Numbered from the stretch's first letter, positions 1 to 7,623 are shown. The stretch is 16,444 nucleotides of DNA from CAYINU01 sp964364855 (GCA_964364855.1 CAYINU010000042.1:1-16444), one strand, 5' to 3'. A program made the numbers and translations. Notes: generated from the sequence alone by a model not told the origin.

Positions 1-2001
1 CCAAACGATGCGTTTCTGGAAGGCTTAAATCCGACTCAGCTGGATGCTGTCAATACGTTGGAAGGCCCCGTGCTGGTCATTGCCGGAGCCGGATCGGGCA
101 AAACGCGGACCTTGGTGTACCGCGTGGCCAAGCTCATCGCCAACGGAGTTGATCCGAAATCCATATTGCTTTTGACCTTCACTCGTAAATCTGCCCAAGA
201 CATGCTGCGCCGAGCCGAGGCAGTGATGGACCGACGCTGCCAAGCGGTGTCGGGTGGTACCTTCCATGCCTTCGCCAACGCGGTGCTGCGTCGCTATGCC
301 CGGCTCTTGGGGTATTCAGAACAATTTACCATCCTGGACCGGTCCGACGCCGAGGACCTGATTTCGCAAATCCGCACGGACCTGGGATTGGGAAAATTGG
401 ATAAGCGGTTTCCGAAAAAAAATGTCATCAATTCCATTTTCAATGCGTGGGTAAACACGGAAAAAACCTTGGAAGAGGTCGTTGCTGCAGACTACCCACA
501 GTTTTTGCAATGGGTACCGGATCTTGTACAAATCGCCGGTCAATATACGCAGCTCAAGCAGCGCATGAATGTGATGGACTACGACGATTTGCTCTACCAC
601 CTTGCCAGGCTGCTGCGGGATTTTCCCGATGTGGCGCGGCAGCTATCAGAAACCTATCGGTACATTATGATCGACGAATACCAGGACACCAACGCGCTCC
701 AAGCCGAGATTTTGGTCCATCTCGCAGCCAGCCACCACAATGTGTTGGCCGTGGGGGATGATGCCCAGAGCATTTACTCGTTTCGCGGTGCGACGATTGA
801 AAATATTTTCCGGTTCCCCAAGCTGTTTGCGGGAACAAAAATTATCAAGCTCGAGCAAAACTATCGCTCTACCCAGCCTATTTTGGACCTGACCAACGCC
901 GTGATCGCGCGAGCGGAAAACCAATACGAAAAGCAACTCTTTACCGAGAATTCCGGTCGCGCCAAGCCGGTGTTTGTTGAAACCATGACCGAAAATGAAC
1001 AGTCCCGGTTTGTGGTCAAAGAGATTTTGAAACTGCGTGAGCAAGGCGTGCCGCTGGAGGAAATGGCGGTGTTGGTTCGCTCGGGGTTTCACTCCAACGA
1101 TCTGGAAGTCGAACTCAAGGCCTCCGATATTCCGTTTATCAAAGTCGGCGGATTTAAGTTCGTTGAGTCCTCCCACGTCAAAGACATGGTGGCGTATTTG
1201 CGGGTGTTGGGGAACCGGTTGGACATGCTCAGCTGGCAGCGCGTACTGACTCTCATCGAAGGCTTGGGACCCAGAGGGGCGCAAAGTGTGGCGGAAACCG
1301 CGGCGGCGGCCAGCGGTCGGTTGATGGACGCCAATTGGTCAGCCTATGGCGGAAAGGCCTATTGGAAAGACATTGCGCAACTGTTGGCTGTCATGGACCG
1401 TCTGACCTCACAAAAATGGCCGGTAAGCTATTTGGTGGATGAGATCATGAGCTACTACGAGCCCCTGTTTAAAACCAAATATGACGATTATGTGAAGCGC
1501 CAGGCGGATCTCAATTCGTTGAAAACCATCGCAGGACGCTATACGGATCTGGATCAATTTTTGTCGGAAATGAGCCTTGAGCCTCCGGACAATACCCAGT
1601 TTGATGTGGCATTTGAGCAAACGGACGAAAGGCCCATAACCGTTTCCACCATCCACTCTGCCAAGGGCCTGGAGTGGAACACGGTGTTTATCTTGTCTGT
1701 GGTGGATGGGTATATCCCGTCGTTTCAGTCACTCAATGACCCCAAGGGTATCGAAGAAGAACGGCGCCTGCTCTATGTGGCCCTTACCCGCGCCAAAAAA
1801 CGGCTCTACGTCCTCAAGCCCCATATCGAGATGAATTACGGCGGGGCCTATCGCTATTCCGGCATGGGCTTTTCCAAAGTCAGCCGATTCCTCGAAGAAC
1901 CCATGTTGCGCAAGCTCACCGAAACCCAAGTCATCTCCGACGGACAAGATGCCACCCAACGGTGGGGGAAATACCGCGATACGCGGATGTATGGATTTTA
2001 G
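1..2001 (+). CDS. UvrD/PcrA/Rep-family superfamily 1 DNA helicase, 5' end outside window
   Basis: ATP-driven 3'-5' DNA unwinding in repair or replication restart is the known role of this family. The frame is open from base 1, and its first residues include the Q-motif LNPTQLDAV, so the true start lies upstream; the TTG at 58 is not the start. Motifs occur in family order: Walker A AGAGSGKT (about nt 82-105), Ia TFTRKSA, II DEYQDTN (673-693), III GDDAQSIYSFRG, IV QNYRST, V STIHSAKGLEW (about 1645-1680) and VI LLYVALTRAKKRLYV (about 1768-1812). All catalytic residues look intact. The protein ends soon after motif VI (about 666 residues visible), without the long C-terminal tail that binds RNA polymerase in PcrA/UvrD, so I do not assign uvrD, pcrA or rep. 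It is convergent with the repressor-like gene at 2071, with 69 bases between the stops and no convincing terminator. Confidence 0.95.
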   Translation, partial: PNDAFLEGLNPTQLDAVNTLEGPVLVIAGAGSGKTRTLVYRVAKLIANGVDPKSILLLTFTRKSAQDMLRRAEAVMDRRCQAVSGGTFHAFANAVLRRYARLLGYSEQFTILDRSDAEDLISQIRTDLGLGKLDKRFPKKNVINSIFNAWVNTEKTLEEVVAADYPQFLQWVPDLVQIAGQYTQLKQRMNVMDYDDLLYHLARLLRDFPDVARQLSETYRYIMIDEYQDTNALQAEILVHLAASHHNVLAVGDDAQSIYSFRGATIENIFRFPKLFAGTKIIKLEQNYRSTQPILDLTNAVIARAENQYEKQLFTENSGRAKPVFVETMTENEQSRFVVKEILKLREQGVPLEEMAVLVRSGFHSNDLEVELKASDIPFIKVGGFKFVESSHVKDMVAYLRVLGNRLDMLSWQRVLTLIEGLGPRGAQSVAETAAAASGRLMDANWSAYGGKAYWKDIAQLLAVMDRLTSQKWPVSYLVDEIMSYYEPLFKTKYDDYVKRQADLNSLKTIAGRYTDLDQFLSEMSLEPPDNTQFDVAFEQTDERPITVSTIHSAKGLEWNTVFILSVVDGYIPSFQSLNDPKGIEEERRLLYVALTRAKKRLYVLKPHIEMNYGGAYRYSGMGFSKVSRFLEEPMLRKLTETQVISDGQDATQRWGKYRDTRMYGF

Positions 2002-2070
2002 CCTGAGTGGCCCCATGAGCAAGCGTAGGGTTAAGGCGGTGCCACCTAAAGTTCGAGTTGTGCTCAAAGT

Positions 2071-2262
2071 CTAAACAAACTCACCCACATCAACACCCAA
2101 TGCTTTGGCAATGGCAGCAACAACTGTGAATGAGGGCGTGCGTTGATCGGTTTCAATTTTGTAGAGGCCGTTTTCAGTGATATCGATGGCGTTTGCCAAT
2201 GTACGGCGAGTGAGGCCTTTTTTGGTTCTGTAATATTTGATCTTATTGCCCAATGATGACAT
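2071..2262 (-). CDS. Small XRE/Cro-C1-type HTH transcriptional regulator
   Basis: This 63-residue protein is a single helix-turn-helix domain of the XRE (Cro/cI) class: an N-terminal helix (GNKIKYYRTKKGLTRRTLAN), the turn and recognition helix (AIDITENGLYKIETDQRTPS) and the closing helices (VVAAIAKALGVDVGEFV). It should bind DNA as a dimer and has no extra effector domain. It is divergent from the operon at 2346-3564, and the 83-base gap carries inverted repeats over both promoters, so autoregulation and control of the operon are likely (inference). No Shine-Dalgarno site precedes the ATG. A TATACT -10 box ends 6 bases before it, suggesting a leaderless mRNA. The domain call is firm; the targets are inferred. 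Confidence 0.88.
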   Translation of the reverse strand: MSSLGNKIKYYRTKKGLTRRTLANAIDITENGLYKIETDQRTPSFTVVAAIAKALGVDVGEFV

Positions 2263-2268
2263 CCAAAA

Positions 2269-2297
2269 AGTATACTATTGTACTTTTTTGATTACAC
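2269..2297 (-). promoter_or_regulatory. Candidate leaderless promoter of the XRE gene
   Basis: On the minus strand TATACT (2269-2274, 5 of 6 to consensus) lies 17 bases from a weak -35 GTGTAA (2292-2297). The -10 box ends 6 bases before the ATG, which puts the expected transcription start at or next to the A of ATG. Confidence 0.5.
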
Positions 2298-2307
2298 GAG
2301 GTACAAT
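2278..2307 (+). promoter_or_regulatory. Candidate promoter and operator of the toxin-antitoxin-like operon
   Basis: TTGTAC (2278-2283) and TACAAT (2302-2307, 5 of 6 to TATAAT) are 18 bases apart on the plus strand. The perfect inverted repeat ATTGTAC (2277-2283) / GTACAAT (2301-2307) covers both boxes. A second inverted repeat, AAAAAGTA (2265-2272) / TACTTTTT (2281-2288), covers the divergent -10 box. This fits an operator that represses both directions at once; the natural ligand would be the XRE protein encoded at 2071-2262 (inference). Confidence 0.55.
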
Positions 2308-2345
2308 CGTATTCTGACAAATGTATCTAATTATTGGGAGGCTAA

Positions 2346-2570
2346 ATGGCCACACTAAAAACGACACTCCGTGAGCGATTTTACTGCGAAACGGACATCA
2401 AGGTAGAGGCAACGTCCGAGGACAGGAAAGCGTATGCAACGTGGTTGGAGGCGCTGGCCGTGTCTCGTCTAAATGCCGAAGCCATAGCCAAAAATGACCT
2501 ATTAAGAGACGTCATTTCTAAAGCGGTCGATGCGTTAGATGAGGCCGTTACGTGTCGGGTGGTCGGGTAG
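2346..2570 (+). CDS. 74-residue helical protein, possible antitoxin of the zeta-like kinase
   Basis: I do not recognise this protein. It is small, charged and predicted largely helical by eye, with an alanine- and leucine-rich middle (WLEALAVSRLNAEAIAKND) and no cysteine cluster, membrane segment or DNA-binding motif; it ends TCRVVG. A good ribosome site GGGAGG (2336-2341) lies 4 bases before the ATG. It is first in an operon followed after 27 bases by a zeta-toxin-like kinase, and it is divergent from an XRE regulator. Its position and size suggest an antitoxin or immunity partner, but this rests on context only. Base composition here and in the next two genes is visibly more AT-rich than the flanking helicase and ATP-grasp genes, which suggests transfer. 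Confidence 0.7.
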   Translation: MATLKTTLRERFYCETDIKVEATSEDRKAYATWLEALAVSRLNAEAIAKNDLLRDVISKAVDALDEAVTCRVVG

Positions 2571-2597
2571 GGTTTGTCCTTGATACACTGACAGCTG

Positions 2598-3179
2598 ATG
2601 GACGCGCCGATTTTATATATTTTTGCAGGGGCCAACGGCAGTGGGAAGACCACGGTTGCGAAATTGTTTTGCAAGACGCATGGCATTGCGTTTATCAATG
2701 CGGATGAGATTGCAAAAATGCTGGCCGGTCCTGAAGGAAATGTAGATGATTTTAAAGTGCCGGCGGGCCGAGAATTTTTGAGGCAACTCAAAGAAAAAAA
2801 TCCGCTGCGAAAGACCTTTGCGATTGAATCCACGTTGTCGGGGCTTACGCTAAAAAAACATATTCTGAAAGCGAAACAAATTGGCTATAAAATTCATCTT
2901 CTCTACCTCTTTTTAGACAGTGAAAATATGAATGTCGTTCGCGTTCATACTCGTGTTCTTCAGGGTGGTCATAACATTCCTGAGATCGATATTCGCCGTC
3001 GCTATCGGACGAGTCGGCAGCGTTTTTGGGCTGTTTATCGGCCGCTGTGTGATTTTTGGCAGCTCTATTTTAATGCGGATAGTCCCGATCTGATTGCAAT
3101 GGGGGATCGTGACCAATGCCGTATTATGGATACGGACCGATTTAATCAATTTAGAAGCGAGATTAATGATGAATCCTGA
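2598..3179 (+). CDS. Zeta-toxin-like P-loop kinase (COG4185-type predicted ATPase)
   Basis: This 193-residue P-loop protein belongs to the zeta-toxin-like kinase group; zeta toxins phosphorylate UDP-N-acetylglucosamine, but the substrate here is unknown. Visible motifs in order: Walker A AGANGSGKTT (residues about 10-19), FINADEIAKML (about 34-44), the family segment AIESTLSG (about 75-82), a strand LLYLFLD, and the segment RVLQGGHNIPEIDIRRRYR (about 119-137), which holds the arginines that contact ATP phosphates in zeta kinases. The core is complete, so the enzyme is probably active. The start has only a weak ribosome site. The 3' end overlaps the next gene by 14 bases, suggesting translational coupling. 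The partner is probably the 74-residue protein upstream or the 132-residue protein downstream. Confidence 0.85.
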   Translation: MDAPILYIFAGANGSGKTTVAKLFCKTHGIAFINADEIAKMLAGPEGNVDDFKVPAGREFLRQLKEKNPLRKTFAIESTLSGLTLKKHILKAKQIGYKIHLLYLFLDSENMNVVRVHTRVLQGGHNIPEIDIRRRYRTSRQRFWAVYRPLCDFWQLYFNADSPDLIAMGDRDQCRIMDTDRFNQFRSEINDES

Positions 3180-3564
3180 ATTTCTAGGGAATGTGTTTGA
3201 ATATTTAACATTGGCTCGAAGGGCAGTTTCAGAGGCTCAGCAATCGAGTTTGGAAATGGGTGTAGCCAATGTCTATTCCAAAAATGGATCCATTTACTAT
3301 CAAATGCCAAATGGGACTTTAACCACAAATCGAGAAGACATTATTGCGCCTTTTCTTAAGCACCAGGGATATGAATTTGATTTTTCCAGAGACATTTACT
3401 TCAATCGAATCAGGAAGACCATTATCTCGCGTTCTTGGGCTGAAGATCACATTGAGGACTTGTTTAAAGCTGCAACAGCTAAGAATGACGATCCCAAAGT
3501 GTGGTTCAACGATGTCGGAGGGGGCGTCAACATAAAGGAGTTGATCGGCCGCTACCTATCTTAA
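3166..3564 (+). CDS. 132-residue protein of unknown function, third gene of the kinase operon
   Basis: I cannot assign a family. I chose the ATG at 3166 (a second ATG follows at 3169) because earlier in-frame codons lie well inside the kinase gene and have no ribosome site. Residues about 15-53 (ARRAVSEAQ, then VYSKNGSIYYQMPNGTLTT) resemble, from memory, the short 'helix, then VY-x-NG-x-I-x-MPNG' proteins often found beside zeta-like kinases. The C-terminal ~75 residues (IAPFLKHQGYEFDFSRDIY to IKELIGRYLS) are an extra part I do not recognise. It overlaps the kinase gene by 14 bases, so the two are probably co-translated. It could be the real antitoxin, with the first gene an accessory, or a separate effector. 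AT-rich like its neighbours. Confidence 0.75.
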   Translation: MMNPEFLGNVFEYLTLARRAVSEAQQSSLEMGVANVYSKNGSIYYQMPNGTLTTNREDIIAPFLKHQGYEFDFSRDIYFNRIRKTIISRSWAEDHIEDLFKAATAKNDDPKVWFNDVGGGVNIKELIGRYLS

Positions 3565-3639
3565 CGCTGTATTGGCCTTGTGTTATGTAGTTAAAATAGC
3601 TTTACCATAGAGAAAGTAGTGTGGCTTACGTAAATCAGA

Positions 3640-3786
3640 ATGTTTAAGTCAGCGTCAGCGTTAGCAATCACGAAAGAGTAAAAAGCGGAATTGAACCGAT
3701 GGTTGCGAGCGCCATCGGAGCATACCGTCGTCCAAGACGTGATCAGCCAATGCTCAAATCCAAGTGCTTTTTCCTATCCGAATTGA
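3640..3786 (+). pseudogene. Relic of an IS630-type transposase N-terminus
   Basis: From the ATG at 3640 the frame reads SASALAITKE, a TAA stop at 3679-3681, then KAELNRWLRAPSEHTVVQ, and ends at TGA 3784-3786. The pattern 'LxITxEQxAELxRWLRApSTxxRxVxR' is the usual start of IS630-family transposases, and the stop sits where that family normally has Gln (CAA to TAA). After VVQ the resemblance is lost. No terminal repeats or later transposase domains follow, so this is only a fragment. A stem-loop CCGATGG / CCATCGG (3696-3702 / 3712-3718) falls within it and may be chance. The family call is by eye. Confidence 0.5.
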
Positions 3787-3817
3787 CGACAAAGATGCTG
3801 CTATGAAAAAGTGAGGT

Positions 3818-5017
3818 ATGCCCCACTTTTTTGATGGTTTTTTGACTTTTATTAGGGACCGCCACCCTGACTTGTATCCTGTTCTAGCTGCTTCGACGTT
3901 CGGGCCGAATTTTGTGTCACCTGCGATGGTTGATGTGACCGCCAAGGATTTTCAAAGCATGATCGATGCCGTGCGGGCCATCGAGGCTATTCGCGCTTTT
4001 CCGGATTATCAAGCGTCTGGGCTCGCTGGTGCGCCATCGTTTTGGCCGGATCCGGGAAACCGCTCGGTGCTGATGGGGTACGACTTTTTTGTCACGCCGG
4101 ACGGGCCGCGCTTAATTGAGATCAATACCAATGCTGCGGCCAGCCTCATTGTGGCCTTGCTTAACGATTTTCACCAGATTGCCCCGTCATTTTCCGAGTG
4201 GGCATCCTCGTTAAAAACGATGTTTGAAACCGAATGGCAGCTGGCAGGGTTGGCCAGACCTCTGCAGACGGTCGCGATTGTGGACGAGCAGCCGACCACG
4301 CAACGTACGGTCTTTGAATTTGAGCTGTTCAAGACTCTTTTTCGGCAGTGGGGATGGCAGTCCGTGGTGGCTGATGTCGCGGATTTGATTTGGACGGGTC
4401 AGCAGCTCTTGGCCAGTCCAGATGGCCCGACCATCGATATGGTCTACAACCGGTTTTGTGATTTTACGCTGGCAACCCCGCCGGGGAAGGCACTTCGGGC
4501 GGCCTGGGAAGCGAGGGCGATTTGCCTCACGCCTCATCCCCGTGACTATCTGCTGCTAGCAGACAAAGGTCGGCTCATCACCCTCTCCGACCCCGTTCAA
4601 CTGCGCCAGTTCGGTGCGGCCGATCGAGATATTGCCGCCATCGGTTCGGTTCTGCTGCCGGTTCGCCGGGTAGCCGCTCCAGATGCGGATTGGTTTTGGA
4701 CCCACCGAAAAACGCTATTTTTCAAACCGGCCACCGGCTTTGGCAGCAAAGGTGTGTACAAGGGCGAGCGGATTTCCCGCAAAGTCTTTGATACCGTTTT
4801 GCACAATGATTACGTGGCGCAACCTTATGTGGAAGCCGATACGGTTAGGGTGGATGTTGACGGTCAATTGGTGCCATTTAAGTACGACGTGAGGCTGTAT
4901 GCCTATCGGGATAGGGTGCTGGGTGCCGGTGCGCGGCTGTTTTTGGGCCAGGCCATGAATTTCCAAACCCTGGGCGGGGGATTTGCGGCTGTCCGTGTTA
5001 ATGAAGTGTTGCGCTGA
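3818..5017 (+). CDS. Circularly permuted ATP-grasp-like protein
   Basis: This 399-residue protein looks like an ATP-grasp ligase with its motifs in permuted order. The metal-binding E-x-N segment, normally last, comes first (DGPRLIEINTNAA, Glu101 and Asn103). The nucleotide-binding part comes later: LFFKPATGFGSKGVYKG with Lys303 and its Gly-rich loop, then YVAQPYVEAD (about 334-343), then KYDVRLYAYRDRVLGAGARL (about 355-374) and a final LGGGFAAV. ATP-grasp enzymes join a carboxylate to an amine or thiol through an acyl phosphate; glutathionylspermidine-synthase-like enzymes are the nearest permuted relatives I can name. The substrate is unknown. GTGAGG 2-7 bases before the ATG may serve as ribosome site. 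The last 20 bases overlap the end of the convergent DUF4015 gene. No signal peptide, so probably cytoplasmic. Confidence 0.7.
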   Translation: MPHFFDGFLTFIRDRHPDLYPVLAASTFGPNFVSPAMVDVTAKDFQSMIDAVRAIEAIRAFPDYQASGLAGAPSFWPDPGNRSVLMGYDFFVTPDGPRLIEINTNAAASLIVALLNDFHQIAPSFSEWASSLKTMFETEWQLAGLARPLQTVAIVDEQPTTQRTVFEFELFKTLFRQWGWQSVVADVADLIWTGQQLLASPDGPTIDMVYNRFCDFTLATPPGKALRAAWEARAICLTPHPRDYLLLADKGRLITLSDPVQLRQFGAADRDIAAIGSVLLPVRRVAAPDADWFWTHRKTLFFKPATGFGSKGVYKGERISRKVFDTVLHNDYVAQPYVEADTVRVDVDGQLVPFKYDVRLYAYRDRVLGAGARLFLGQAMNFQTLGGGFAAVRVNEVLR

Positions 5018-6299
5018 ATTCGACCGCGTCTGTTGGGGTTTCCGGAATTGCAGTTGGCACCTGTGGTTTGACGGTTTTTTGTGTAGCGGAGGGTTCGTAG
5101 TTGGCCGTGCGGTATTTATTGGCCGGATCCCAGACCAAATAACTGTAGAGCCCGAGGTCGTATAACGCTTGTTTTTGGGCGATCATCTTGGCGGCATCAT
5201 AGGTTGCACCCATATGAAAATCCTGAAGCCACGGACGCAGCTGCGCGGCAGGTACACGTGCGAGACCGGCCCTCATTGCATGACGAACGATTTCATACGG
5301 ATACTCGGCGGGATTGGAAATACCGATAAATCCTCGTGGCCAGTGAGAGGGGTAGATCATCGGGCAAATGTAATCAAAGTACGGTGCGGCGGCTTCCAAT
5401 TGCTGTCCGATACCCAGATCGTCCGTGTTGGTTAGCACCATGCCAAATAGGTCCACGGAGAGTGGAATGTGAGTGGATTCCAGCGCCTGGTCCAGGTAGG
5501 CAAAAAATCGCTTTAGAGCCTGAGCCTTGATAGATAAGTTGCTACTGGCGTTATGTTCTTGTCGGTTGGTAATGGGCAGCACCATATCGTTAAGGTTCCC
5601 GTCAGTCGGAAACCGAACATAGTCAAAATTCAGTTCATCAAATCCCATTTGAATACTGACCTTGCTTAGCGCGACGATATAGTTCCAAAACTCGGTATTG
5701 GACACATCCACAAACGACAGGCCGTTGCGGTCCCGCCAGATGTGGCCGGACAGCGTCTGGATGGCAGATTGGGGAAATTTTTTGGTGTAGACCGGATCCT
5801 GGAACACCACAATGCGTGCGATGACGTAGATATTTTGCCGGTGCAAATCGTCGATCCAGGTTCTGAGATCGCGAATACGAACTTGCTCGGTCCCCAGCGT
5901 TTTGATGAGAGGATTCCCCGTATCAAAGCTCACCCAACCGGTGGAGTCCTTTACGTCGATGACAACCGCATTTAAGCCTGCCTTTTTCCCGGATTGAACA
6001 AGGCGATTTCGCCAGGAGGGAATGGAAGCCACCCAGCTAGTGACGTAAATCCCGCGGACAGGGTCAGGGGTTTGAATATGGGTAGGTGGCGGGGGAAGGG
6101 TCGGCGCCGCTGTTGCGGTCATGCTCATGGCGTCTTGGGTAGTCGGCATTTTCGCATCGACAGCCGATATACCCGTAGTGGGTGACATCCATTGCATCGT
6201 ACCCAATATCAACAGGGCTGCGATGAGAACGCTGACTACCGGTATCCAGTGCTCGGGCTTCACTTTTTGCAGAATGTGTTTAAGTTTTTGGCCGGTCAT
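4998..6299 (-). CDS. Membrane-anchored DUF4015 putative glycoside hydrolase
   Basis: A short basic N-terminus is followed by one membrane segment (VVSVLIAALLILGTM, about residues 21-35) without a clear cleavage site, then a Pro/Thr-rich linker (TAAPTLPPPPTHIQTPDP), then the conserved domain. The domain begins RGIYVTSWVAS and contains GLNAVVIDVKDSTGWVSFDT, IYVIARIVVFQDP, LSFVDVSNTEFW and the strand-end motif ELNFDYVRFPTDG, all typical of the DUF4015 TIM-barrel family (COG1306), predicted glycoside hydrolases acting outside the membrane. The sugar substrate is not known. I prefer the ATG at 6299, which follows AGAGTGG; a GTG at 6308 adds three residues. The C-terminal end overlaps the convergent ATP-grasp-like gene by 20 bases. 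Its upstream region carries the first copy of a 60-base direct repeat. Confidence 0.85.
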   Translation of the reverse strand: MTGQKLKHILQKVKPEHWIPVVSVLIAALLILGTMQWMSPTTGISAVDAKMPTTQDAMSMTATAAPTLPPPPTHIQTPDPVRGIYVTSWVASIPSWRNRLVQSGKKAGLNAVVIDVKDSTGWVSFDTGNPLIKTLGTEQVRIRDLRTWIDDLHRQNIYVIARIVVFQDPVYTKKFPQSAIQTLSGHIWRDRNGLSFVDVSNTEFWNYIVALSKVSIQMGFDELNFDYVRFPTDGNLNDMVLPITNRQEHNASSNLSIKAQALKRFFAYLDQALESTHIPLSVDLFGMVLTNTDDLGIGQQLEAAAPYFDYICPMIYPSHWPRGFIGISNPAEYPYEIVRHAMRAGLARVPAAQLRPWLQDFHMGATYDAAKMIAQKQALYDLGLYSYLVWDPANKYRTANYEPSATQKTVKPQVPTAIPETPTDAVEFSATLH

Positions 6300-6308
6300 A
6301 TGGACCAC

Positions 6309-6368
6309 TCTAACATAGCTTTTGTGCTTCTATGGATATGATGAAAACAAGCTATTTTTAGTTATCAC
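6309..6368. repeat. 60-base direct repeat, copy 1
   Basis: The 60 bases from TCTAACATAGC to TTATCAC match 7624-7682 at about 55 of 60 positions with one single-base gap. The two copies are in the same orientation and enclose the DUF4143 ATPase gene. This copy lies immediately upstream of the DUF4015 gene and contains an internal inverted repeat ATAGCTT / AAGCTAT. Confidence 0.85.
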
Positions 6369-6392
6369 GGTCATCCTCTAAAAGCAGGCTTG

Positions 6393-7574
6393 TCATACAA
6401 TCTCGTGATTCCACAATTTCTGTAAAAACAGTCGCCAAGGGATCACCGAGATTACACCTTGGGGTAACCGAATTTCTCTAGGGTGAAGATCTTGAGAGAC
6501 CACGATTGCTTTTGTCTGTGGAAACTCTTCTAAGAAATGACTTAATCCGACCAGATCTCTGTGTTGAACAGCATCCGCTATTTTGACCTCAATCGCGATG
6601 TCTGCATTGCCCAAAATAAAATCTACTTCTAATCCGGATCTGGTCCGCCAGAACTGAATGTCAAACCGCTTCTCATTAAGGCCACGGTAAGCCACGAGTT
6701 CTGTTAAAATAAAATGCTCAAATGCTTTGCCTGCCTGTGGCCCCTTTAGAGCTGAGATTTTGGTATTGGACAGATAGTGGGAAACACCAACATCAAAGAG
6801 ATAAAATTTGGGTGTTTCAGAGAGAACTTGTCTTCCTTTTTTAGGAACGAACGGCATCACAAAATACCCCAGCATAGTATCCACCAAAATTTGATAGTAA
6901 GCCCTCACGGTCTTGGCATCGACGCCACAATCCCGTGCAATGTTCGCGTAGTTGGTTAGCTCTCCATTGGAATAGGCAAAACTGGATAGAAATCTGGAGA
7001 AGTGAGGTAAGCTCCTGACCAATCCCTCGGCTTGGATCTCATGATAGAGATAATCCTCCACATAAGCTGAAAGCATGCGATGAGGAAATGGGCTCAAGTA
7101 GTGAGAGGGAATCAATCCAGCTTGAAAGACATGCAGCAAATCTATGTCCGGCACCTCGGGATAGACAAAAGGGAAAAACAAGAACCGCCAGGCACGGCCA
7201 CCCAATAGATTGGCATGTGAGGTCTTGAGCTTTCTCGCGGACGATCCACACAAGATAAAAGAGGTGTTGGTATTTTCAATCAACCAGTGAATCTCATTTA
7301 ATAATTCGGGGATACGTTGCACTTCGTCTACGATAATGGGCCGTCTTTTAAGCGGTGTTGGTAACGCCAGTACGACCTCCCGAAACAAAGCTGGCCTTTC
7401 TGTCCACTTGGTATACAAATCGGAGTCCAGCAAATCGAAATAGGCGCTTTTGGGAAAACGCGTTTTAAGAAAGGTAGACTTCCCCGTCTTTCGCGCTCCC
7501 CATAAAAAAATGGACTGGCCAGGCAGCATATCGATATTGAAAATCCGCTTAACACTGCGTTTTAAGGATTTCAT
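6393..7574 (-). CDS. AAA-family ATPase with C-terminal DUF4143 nuclease-like domain
   Basis: A 393-residue member of the AAA_14/DUF4143 group. Walker A is GARKTGKS (26-33), Walker B is PIIVDEVQRIPELL (79-92, Asp83 Glu84), and a sensor strand FILCGSSARKLK follows (106-117). The C-terminal half holds GKAFEHFILTELVAYRG and SGLEVDFILG...IAIEVK, a pattern like the PD-(D/E)xK fold (Glu, Asp-Phe, Glu-Val-Lys). These ATPases are widespread, often mobile and of unclear role. It is monocistronic with its own promoter (7581-7609) and no normal ribosome site: AAAGGA directly abuts the ATG, and the -10 box ends 6 bases before it, so the mRNA may be leaderless. The gene and its promoter are bracketed by two ~60-base direct repeats, suggesting insertion as a unit. 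No motif residue seems missing. Confidence 0.9.
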   Translation of the reverse strand: MKSLKRSVKRIFNIDMLPGQSIFLWGARKTGKSTFLKTRFPKSAYFDLLDSDLYTKWTERPALFREVVLALPTPLKRRPIIVDEVQRIPELLNEIHWLIENTNTSFILCGSSARKLKTSHANLLGGRAWRFLFFPFVYPEVPDIDLLHVFQAGLIPSHYLSPFPHRMLSAYVEDYLYHEIQAEGLVRSLPHFSRFLSSFAYSNGELTNYANIARDCGVDAKTVRAYYQILVDTMLGYFVMPFVPKKGRQVLSETPKFYLFDVGVSHYLSNTKISALKGPQAGKAFEHFILTELVAYRGLNEKRFDIQFWRTRSGLEVDFILGNADIAIEVKIADAVQHRDLVGLSHFLEEFPQTKAIVVSQDLHPREIRLPQGVISVIPWRLFLQKLWNHEIV

Positions 7575-7580
7575 TCCTTT

Positions 7581-7609
7581 ATCATATGCGTTTTAGGGAA
7601 TAAGATCAA
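7581..7609 (-). promoter_or_regulatory. Promoter of the DUF4143 ATPase gene
   Basis: On the minus strand TTGATC (7604-7609) and TATGAT (7581-7586, 5 of 6) are separated by exactly 17 bases. The -10 box ends 6 bases before the ATG at 7574, predicting a leaderless transcript. Confidence 0.65.
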
Positions 7610-7623
7610 CCCCGATCTTCCAA

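Noticed and set aside
646..1284. A 212-codon open frame antisense to the UvrD-like helicase gene
   Set aside because: It is the shadow of conserved helicase motifs, has no ribosome site and its product has no recognisable domain.
3648..3665. Three tandem hexamers GTCAGC GTCAGC GTTAGC as iterons
   Set aside because: Too few and too short, and explained by the Ser-Ala codons of the transposase relic.
3696..3718. A terminator hairpin CCGATGG / CCATCGG
   Set aside because: No T-run follows, and it falls inside the transposase relic, away from any stop codon.
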